Source of the DNA: Chrysoporthe austroafricana
Taxonomy: Eukaryota > Ascomycota > Sordariomycetes > Diaporthales > Cryphonectriaceae
DNA: 64,000 bases
NCBI GenBank assembly: GCA_001051155.2
Contig: JYIP02000003.1
Span: 3,348,001 to 3,412,000 of the forward strand
Direction of reading: 5' to 3'
A program made the position numbers and the translations under genes. Of this stretch, positions 57,573-64,000 are shown one piece after another; position 1 is the stretch's first letter, and each line of letters begins with the position of its first letter. The notes beneath the pieces were generated by a model. It was not told the DNA's origin. It saw only the letters and a list, made by a program, of their open reading frames with translations, and ran no database searches.

Positions 57573-58387
57573 TCAAGCAAGCATGGCCTGCCGCTCCGGT
57601 TCTTTCTGCTGCGCCTTTGCGGGCAGCCTCTCGGGCGGCTCTTCCAGGACGGGCGGCTCGGTATCCGGGACGTTAGGCAGCGGCTCTGTTCCCTTCACCT
57701 CGGCTTCCAAGGCCGCGAGCTCATCCTCGACCTCGTCCTCATCCTGGTTCGAGATCTTGCCGCCAAGCATCTCGCTGACCTCCTAGAAGTGGAGCACGTG
57801 GTCAGTATCGGGACTGGCTTGCCGCGCCCGACCTCGCCTCCCCGGGGGCTACGACGCCGACTCACATTCTGATACGCAATCGCATCCGCCGTCTCGCCCA
57901 TCAGCTTCTCCACATGCTCGATCCCGCCCATCTCGGCGTGTATCTCCTTCAGCACCTTGGTGCCCTGCTGCAGGCCGAAGACGACGTCCTTCTGGATCTG
58001 GGCGAACTCGACGTTGGCGGTCAGCTTCTCCAGCTGCTCGAGCTGGGCGTCGGTCTTGGCCAGGAGGGACTCCTGGTACTTCTTCCGGCGGAGGGCGAGC
58101 AGGGCGCGCTTCTTGTCGCCCTTGGCGAGCATCTGCTTTGCGATGTCGGTCTCGCGGTCGGTCAGGACGGTGATGCGCCGCTGGTACTGGTGGAGCTTGT
58201 CGCGCTGGATCTTCAGGTCCAGGATGGCCCTGAGAAGGGGGCGAAGAGCAGCAGTGTAAGCGATCTATCATCCCGCATGTTCTGGCAGATGCGCGCAAAG
58301 TTGGGGGGGGGGGTGTGCGGTGTTGTGGGCCCTTAAGGGGATATCTCACTTATCCTGGGCCGTGACCCGACTGGAATTGTTTCCCAT
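57573..58387 (-). CDS. VPS20: ESCRT-III subunit Vps20 (CHMP6)
   Basis: Vps20 nucleates ESCRT-III polymers on endosomes: ESCRT-II binds it, and Vps20 then seeds Snf7 filaments for multivesicular-body budding. Predicted exons are 58350-58387, 57866-58229 and 57573-57782, giving 203 aa, normal for the family, with consistent phases. It starts MGNNSSRVTAQDKAILDLKI; Gly2 is the expected N-myristoylation site. The helical core includes QRDKLHQYQRRITVLTDRE, AKGDKKRALLALRRKKYQES and IHAEMGGIEHVEKLMGETAD. The acidic C-terminal part (KISNQDEDEVEDELAALEAE) precedes a Pro/Glu-rich tail that would carry the MIT-interacting element for Vps4. It is head to head with the CUE5-like gene, which also acts on ubiquitinated cargo. 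Confidence 0.96.
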
Positions 58388-58915
58388 ATTGCTGTCTGCA
58401 ACATGTGGACTGGGGATTGGAGATAGAAGAAGATGCTATAGGCGTATTTGATGGCGTCTCACGTCATGGTGTAGAGATTTTGTACGTCGGACTCGCACAG
58501 GCGTATCGCAGTTGCGGTTGCTGGCACTCGGTGTTGGATGGTCGAGGGGTGAGTGACGGGCTCGGCGGCGTCACAGGACGGCTTATCTTATCGGCGGCTG
58601 ACCAACAACCCTGGAAGTGCCTGCAGGCTTGCTACATGGTACATGACACCATGGTACAGTATGGTGTTACATATTACTGTCGGACCCCTGTTACTTCATG
58701 CGTCAGAGTGGGGGTGGCTCGTTGAATACCTGCGTACTTAGCTCCAGCATCTGGATCCAGGCTGCGCCATGCGCCGTGCCCAGCATCGCCAGGTCCATCA
58801 CGCACGCCTCTTGCCACCGAAGGTGCATCGCACTCCTTTGCCCTCTTCATCTCCTCCTCACGAAGCAGTCCTTTGAGAGCATCTATCCCCTTTTGCGGCG
58901 CCATCTCGGTTCAAC
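58388..58915. promoter_or_regulatory. Divergent interval between VPS20 and the CUE5-like gene
   Basis: The 528 bp between the two start codons should hold both promoters. The half nearest CUE5 (58,703-58,904) also contains coding-like sequence on the minus strand, listed separately, which makes the promoter layout uncertain. Confidence 0.45.
58703..58904 (-). pseudogene. Possible small gene read in two frames
   Basis: A minus-strand frame opens at 58904 (MAPQKGIDALKGLLREEEMK, then RAKECD). About 26 codons on, the coding-like pattern (very high G/C third positions) moves to another frame that runs from 58828 to a stop at 58703 (MHLRWQEACVMDLAMLGTAH, then GAAWIQMLELSTQ). One base would join them. 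I recognise no family. It begins only 11 bp from the CUE5 start on the other strand, which argues against an independent gene. It may be a frameshifted relic, a sequencing error or chance. Confidence 0.25.
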
Positions 58916-60389
58916 ATGTCTGTAAGTAGTGCTCCCCAGCCTCATCTCGGTAGAAACAGGGAGCAGCCGCCTCTCAAACATAGGGAGGAGCACGGTTCAT
59001 GCGCTGCACCAACCGCTGCTGGGCGACCAGCGCTGACATTTGGCGTATCCATCAGGACAAAGCTCCCGAGTCCCCAACCACGATCAAGCCGCTGGACTTC
59101 TCTGACGACGAGGACGCTCAGGAATCAGGTGTCGCCAACATGGACGAAGGTACCACCAAGCCCAACACCGCGGCGGGAGCTTCGCCCCCCGCGGGAGCTC
59201 CCAAGGCAGCTCCTGCTGCCGCCTCCCCAGCTCCGGCCAGCCCCCAGGCGGCCACCGCCGACGAGGTGCCTCCCCCCAAGCCTCCGCGCCCCGTGACGGA
59301 GCAGCAGAAGAACGAGGCGATCCTGAAGGAGGCCTTCCCCAGCATCGAGGCCTCGGTCATCAAGGCCGTGCTGATCGCCAGCGGCGGGCGCATCGACCCG
59401 GCGTTTAACGCCCTGCTGGCGATGAGCGACCCGGACGCCGTGCAGCACGACGCCGAGGAGGAGGCGCCCCCGCCCCCGCCGCCGCGGCCGCAGAACACCC
59501 AGTCGCAGCTCGAGGCGGACGAGGCCTACGCGCGCCGGCTGGCGGAGCACTACGAGAGCGCGGCGTACGAGGCACGGACGTCCAACCGGGGCCCGCCCCC
59601 GCCGTCGCGCCGGCGCCAAGAGATGGGGCTGAAGCCCAACGAGCTGTACGACGACCGCGACCACAGCTTCATCGACGACGACCTGCCCGTCATACAGGAG
59701 CAGCTGAAGAAGGGGTTCCAGGAGACGCAGACCAAGGTCAACACCTGGTTCAAGGACCTCAAGAAGAAGTTCGACGAGCAGTTCGACGAGGGCGCCGGCC
59801 CGTCGCAGCAGCACGGCCAGTTCGGAGGGGCCGCCCCGGGGGAGCCGGGCAGGAGAAGTCGGGACTACGAGCGGTACGATGCGGACCCTGAGTTGTTGAG
59901 TGACGACTTTGCTGGGATGAAGTTCCACAGCGACGGCAGTAAGTAGCATGACCTGGCCGCGGCCTCTCAGAGATGTCTGACTGACGATTCGCAGCACCTG
60001 CTCGGCCAGGCCAGCCGAACCCCAATGCCTTCAGGCCCCCACCATCGTCCACGTCCCCAAAGCCGGGCGACGGCCGGAAAGTGGCATTCAAGGAAGGCGC
60101 TGAGGAGATCGACATCTACAACGCGTCGCCCAAGAACACACCCAAGGACGCGACCCCAAGCAAGACGAGCAAGTGGCAGCCGCTGTCTAACGTCGAGCCC
60201 AGCCCCATTACAGATAATGACCCGTTCAGCCTCGGCGACAGCGACGACGATAGGGACGCTAAGGACAAGCCGGACAAGGGCGGCATCAAGATGGACGACT
60301 CGGAGGAGAGGCTGCGCAAGGCAGCGGCGGAGGCCATGGCGGACAGCCTGGTGGACGACAAGGCGAAGAAGGATGAGGCCGGCAAGTAG
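58916..60389 (+). CDS. CUE5: CUE5-like ubiquitin-binding autophagy receptor
   Basis: This CUE-domain adaptor links ubiquitinated aggregates to Atg8 in selective autophagy (Cue5/Tollip). Predicted exons are 58916-58921, 59056-59938 and 59995-60389, giving 427 aa; exon 1 encodes only Met-Ser and runs straight into GTAAGT. The CUE domain is at about residues 86-128, with the Phe-Pro pair (96-97, KEAFPSIEAS) and the di-Leu (122-123, FNALLAMSDPD) that bind ubiquitin. A Pro/Ala-rich linker precedes it. After it come a Pro-rich stretch and an amphipathic helix region (NTWFKDLKKKFDEQFDEG). Near the C-terminus lies SKWQPLSNVE, matching the WQPL Atg8-interacting motif of yeast Cue5 as I remember it, followed by an acidic region. 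Mid-exon Pro-rich repeats are typical of fungal orthologues. Confidence 0.93.
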
Positions 60390-63300
60390 GAGCCCGGGCG
60401 GGATGGGTGCGTTGAGACCTGGAAGCCGTGCGGACCGGAGCGGTGCGAATACCTGGGGGCTGGGCAAGAGGCGTTGCCCTGATGCACCATGTTTACTACC
60501 CTTAAGAGCACGAAATTGATTCCCCCCCCGGTTTGAAATACCACTGAATATTCCACGCTGACTGTGATGACCGAGACGCGACGGACGTGAATAGGGTGCA
60601 GCTCCATCCGGCCCGACAGGCATCTCATCACATCCACACGCAGACTTGGGACGACGGGCAGCGAGCACCTCGTGGAGAGAGGCGGTGGGCGTAGCAACGG
60701 CCCTCGATGCTGTGTGATGCGGATGTGATGCCCACAGGCCTACGACAAAAGGATATGTGGTTTCTTTCTTGGCCCATCATAAGTTCGTGGCAATGAGAGA
60801 TAAAGGCAGCACCTATCCCTCCGCCTCGTCTCAGGTACCACATCACCAGCAGAGACCCCACTCACCCACCCACCTGCATCCGCGTAAGAACCATGCCCAC
60901 AGGGCCGCAGACGTCCCCCATCGCCGCCCACGCGAGCCTCACGGCCGGCCCTGCCAACGGGCGGGAAGGGCCCAAGCACGCGCAGGCCACGGGGCGGATG
61001 CACGCCGCCGATCAGGGCGTCCTGCCGGCAAGGGGGCGTGGGCGTGTCCCCTCCCCCCCCCGGCCAGCTGTACCTGCAGAAAGATGCTCACGTGGGCGGC
61101 GCCACGCGGCGCACCGCGGCACGACGAGCCTGCCGGCCGCCGCCCACCGGCCGCGGGCGTCGAGGCGTATGTCGGCGCGGAGCGCGGTCCGCAGGACACG
61201 CCTCCGGCTTGCGGCGGCGGCGGCAGTGGTGATGGAGCAGGGGGACCTTCGGGCACAGGTACGATTTATGTCGGGCATTGCGGCGGACCGGCCTCCGGCG
61301 CGGGCTGGAGCTCGGGACGTCGGCGGCTCGGGGGGCGGCCGCTTGTCTGGCCTGCCTGCACAGGCTCGCAGGAGAAGAGCGAGAGAAACAGCAGGCGAGC
61401 AGCACGTCGTGAGGACGCACCACCTGCTCCGGCTGCAGGACCAGCTGGGCTCCAGTCTCCTTGGCCTGGCGGTACGGAACCTGGCTGTCATGTCGTAGCC
61501 GCCCGAGATCCGCAGCGAGGGACTCCTTAGCTCCATCCTATACCTATCCTCTGCTGTGCCCCAAGTCATCAAAATCACATGCCGTCAGATGTTCGCCCGG
61601 GAGCCGTGGCGAGATCGATGCCCTGCGTCAGCCTTCGCGTGCGCGCCCACGGGGCTCGCTGGCCGCCAGCAGCACGGCAGCCGGGGAGATCTATCCAGGC
61701 GTACCACACCCAGCACGCAGGCGTCTGGGCGAGACATGTCTAGGGCTCGGGCCTTTCAAGTTGATCCCGAGTGCGACGCCCTCCCAGGCGCGCGAGGCCG
61801 CCGTCCGCGCTGGAAGCTCCCGAGGGCCACCGCGCGTGGGTTGGTGGGGGGGGGGAGGCGCGCCAGCGGAAAAGTGGGGGCCGCGAAGGCAGACTAGTCG
61901 TAGGCAAACCTCGTCACGCCTTGCATATATGCGGGAAGGGCCATGTGCGCCGTATGCGCGGTCTCATTGGACCGCGGCGGCGGCGTCCAGGTCGGGCGAG
62001 GTGAGAGGCTCTGGTGAGAAACTCGTCTACGGTCCACGGCTGGCTGGCGGTCCTCTTGGGCCTTTTTTTTTTTATCCTCTGGCGGAGGGAAAGCATTAGG
62101 TAAACCAGGGGAGCCGTTGCCTCGCCCTGGCCTGTGACTGGCTCTTGCGTCACTCTTAGTCGCTTGCGGTCGCTGCGGAAGCCTTAGGTACCCAAGCTAG
62201 GGGATGCCGTTTTGGGTGTCCCGTGCGCAGACCGCGAGACCTCGCTCCCAGGTTGCGCTGCCTGTGTTGTAGCATCGTGTACTGCTCTGCCCTTGCGAGG
62301 AACTCCAGAGGCTAGCCCCGGGGGCATACGACCGTGCTGCCAACATCGACACGGCAGAATTTTGTTGTTATTATTTTTTTCACGGGCTCTGCGCTGGCCC
62401 TGATTTCGTCGAGGTCTGATCTCGTGTAGGGTCAACAATACGTCGGGCACGTCCCTGGGAGAGATACTTGTATCTGTCTGGCCTGTCCGTCCCCGTCCTA
62501 TCTCAACCTCAACCCAGCTCGCCTCTCTCACCCGGGACAGCTTCCCGCACGCCATCCCAGCCTCGACGACACCAGCTCGCCTCTGGTGCCGGCTCAGATC
62601 AACGGCCGGGCTAGATCCTAACCTGGGTTGTGTCTCAGAGAAACAAAAAAGAAAAAAAAAAAAACAGGCTTGCGCTCACGGCCTACGCAGGCGCTCGGCT
62701 TTCCCTCTAGGGAGACTCTGCAGGGTGGCCCAGTCGCATCTGCCAGTCCTACCTAAACCCAGGTTGTCAGTCTATTGCAGGCCAGGAACCACGCCTTGTG
62801 GCCTCGCATATCTGCAGCAGCTGCTAAGCTTTGGCCACGCACACGCCGCCTGTCAAAAGAGATCGACGGGTCTCAGGCATTGTCTCCTGCTGCTGCTGGG
62901 TACCGCTGGGCCAAGCCCTGGCAAGGCCTCGCGCGCAGGTGTCACTCCCACCGCGGCTTTTTGTCTCGGTACTGAATACGCTTAAGTCGGCTGCATATCT
63001 TGGGATCCAATAGTGCGCACTCTGGTATGTACCGCCTGCCTCCTCCTCGCTGTGCTGTTACGCCCTATCTCACCCTTCACCCCTCCCGATCTTACCGTCC
63101 GAACACCTTCTTCTGCTTTGGTGCTTGTTTACTTCATCCTGCGTCTGTCACCATGCAACCGGTCTATACACCACCTGGGCTGTACCAATAAGACCTGGCC
63201 GTCGTCCCTCCACCAGCGTCTACATCAGGCAGGCCATCCGTACTGCGCCACAGAGACATAGTCCTGTACCTATTGCGGGCCCGTGGCAGACCAGACGCTC

Positions 63301-64000
63301 ATTCATGGCATCCTGTCCGCACTTCGAGTCCCTGAGGTTCTGGTTTCCGGATCGCCCCCCTCCGCAGGGGAGAGGAAGATCGCAGCTGCTTTGAGCCGCA
63401 TATTTGGAGCCCTCCTCTGATTATCTTCCGCATAGGGTTCACAGGGTGTGCCCCCGCCTCCCCGCCGAGAACGAGCGCCTAAGGGAAGCATCCCGATCGT
63501 CTCATCTATACGGACTTGTCGAGCCCTATTGCGGTCGCACGTGCCGTCCGCCGACGTGGTAGCGCCGCGCTGGGCGACTGTACTGATCTCCACCTGGCCG
63601 TCAAGGGTTCGTCCTGCGTTCCGCGGACAGGTTCGCTGAGGAAGCGTCCAGTCAGAGCCGGAGCAGGTGACTGATGAGCAGAGCGAAGTGCAGGACCCAA
63701 CGTCACACCTGCATGGGCTTTGTTGAGGAGCGCCGGTGCCTTGATACGCCCCTCCGGTCCCGAGCAACCCTTAAGCTTTCGCCCAGCTCATATAACAGAC
63801 GACGCACGGTCGTCCGCCTCTTCGCTGAACCCTTGCCTGCGCAATAGCCCGCGGCCTCGCCAGGTCACCGGCGCTCGCTTCGCATCATGTGAGTGCCCCC
63901 CTGCGTCTTTGACTGCTTCTCGCCTCCTGCTGCTTGCTTGATTGCTCTCTTTGTTTCCTGTCCGTTCGTCCCTCCTATGTCGGCACCAGCCTTTGCTGAT
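60390..64000. other. 3' end of the window, mostly non-coding
   Basis: Apart from the doubtful frame at 60,893-61,498, no gene is supported. The region has A-runs (62,645-62,664), a T-run (62,065-62,076) and C/G-runs. The final 250 bp is pyrimidine-rich and contains ATCATGTGAGTG (about 63,884-63,895), which could be the 5' end of a gene continuing beyond the window, with a donor at GTGAGT. Confidence 0.5.
60893..61498 (+). CDS. Hypothetical ORF, doubtful
   Basis: This is a 201-codon open frame. Its first 45 codons (MPTGPQTSPIAAHASLTAGP, then ANGREGPKHAQATG) have strongly G/C third positions, as in true genes here. The middle is Arg/Ala-rich and looks out of frame. The end (THHLLRLQDQLGSSLLGLAV) is again protein-like. 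A spliced gene with introns such as 61,027-61,070 and one starting GTACGA near 61,259 is possible, but I could not build a convincing model or recognise a family. Confidence 0.25.
   Translation: MPTGPQTSPIAAHASLTAGPANGREGPKHAQATGRMHAADQGVLPARGRGRVPSPPRPAVPAERCSRGRRHAAHRGTTSLPAAAHRPRASRRMSARSAVRRTRLRLAAAAAVVMEQGDLRAQVRFMSGIAADRPPARAGARDVGGSGGGRLSGLPAQARRRRARETAGEQHVVRTHHLLRLQDQLGSSLLGLAVRNLAVMS

Overview
The window reads as nuclear DNA of a GC-rich filamentous ascomycete, most likely a Sordariomycete. Genes are split by short introns (about 48-160 nt) with GT donors, CTAAC-like branch sites and YAG acceptors. Coding third positions are strongly G/C. The families present (DASH subunit Dad2, shugoshin, CRM1 with Thr at the leptomycin position, a 2EXR-domain relic, a DUF2293 protein) fit that group. 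No prokaryotic, viral or organellar genes were seen. Exon coordinates were worked out by eye from reading frame, splice sites and family alignment from memory, so they are predictions.

Layout. Positions 1 to about 15.6 kb form a gene-poor block full of microsatellites, G-runs and homopolymers with no recognisable gene. From 15.6 to 25.8 kb three genes lie on the minus strand: a secreted phytase-like/esterase-like protein whose first exon carries two apparently compensating frameshifts, exportin-1/CRM1 in eight exons, and an alanine-glyoxylate/serine-pyruvate type aminotransferase. A decayed 2EXR-domain pseudogene follows (26.8-27.9 kb). From 28.2 to 36.3 kb lie VPS29 (retromer), shugoshin and DAD2 (head to head, 508 bp apart), and a 743-763 aa low-complexity protein that I read as a divergent TPX2-like candidate ending in a CAG-encoded polyglutamine tract. 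From 37.2 to 49.6 kb lie a membrane-anchored carboxylesterase, a Ser/Thr-rich single-pass membrane protein, a 5 kb gene-free gap, and a SKG6/TOS2-like single-pass membrane protein. From 51.4 to 60.4 kb lie a DHX35-type DEAH-box helicase, divergent from a DUF2293 protein, and then VPS20 (ESCRT-III), divergent from a CUE5-like ubiquitin-binding autophagy receptor. The last 3.6 kb holds only a doubtful open frame and low-complexity sequence.

Functional themes. Shugoshin, Dad2 and the possible TPX2-like protein form a small mitotic neighbourhood. VPS29, VPS20 and CUE5 act in endosomal sorting and selective autophagy. CRM1 and the DEAH helicase act in nuclear export and RNA processing. I found no operon-like system and no clearly novel machinery. 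The most unusual items are the TPX2-like candidate beside two chromosome-segregation genes, the double frameshift and 19-bp intronic minisatellite in the phytase-like gene, the probable RIP-marked 2EXR relic, and a non-canonical GC-AG intron supported by reading frame.
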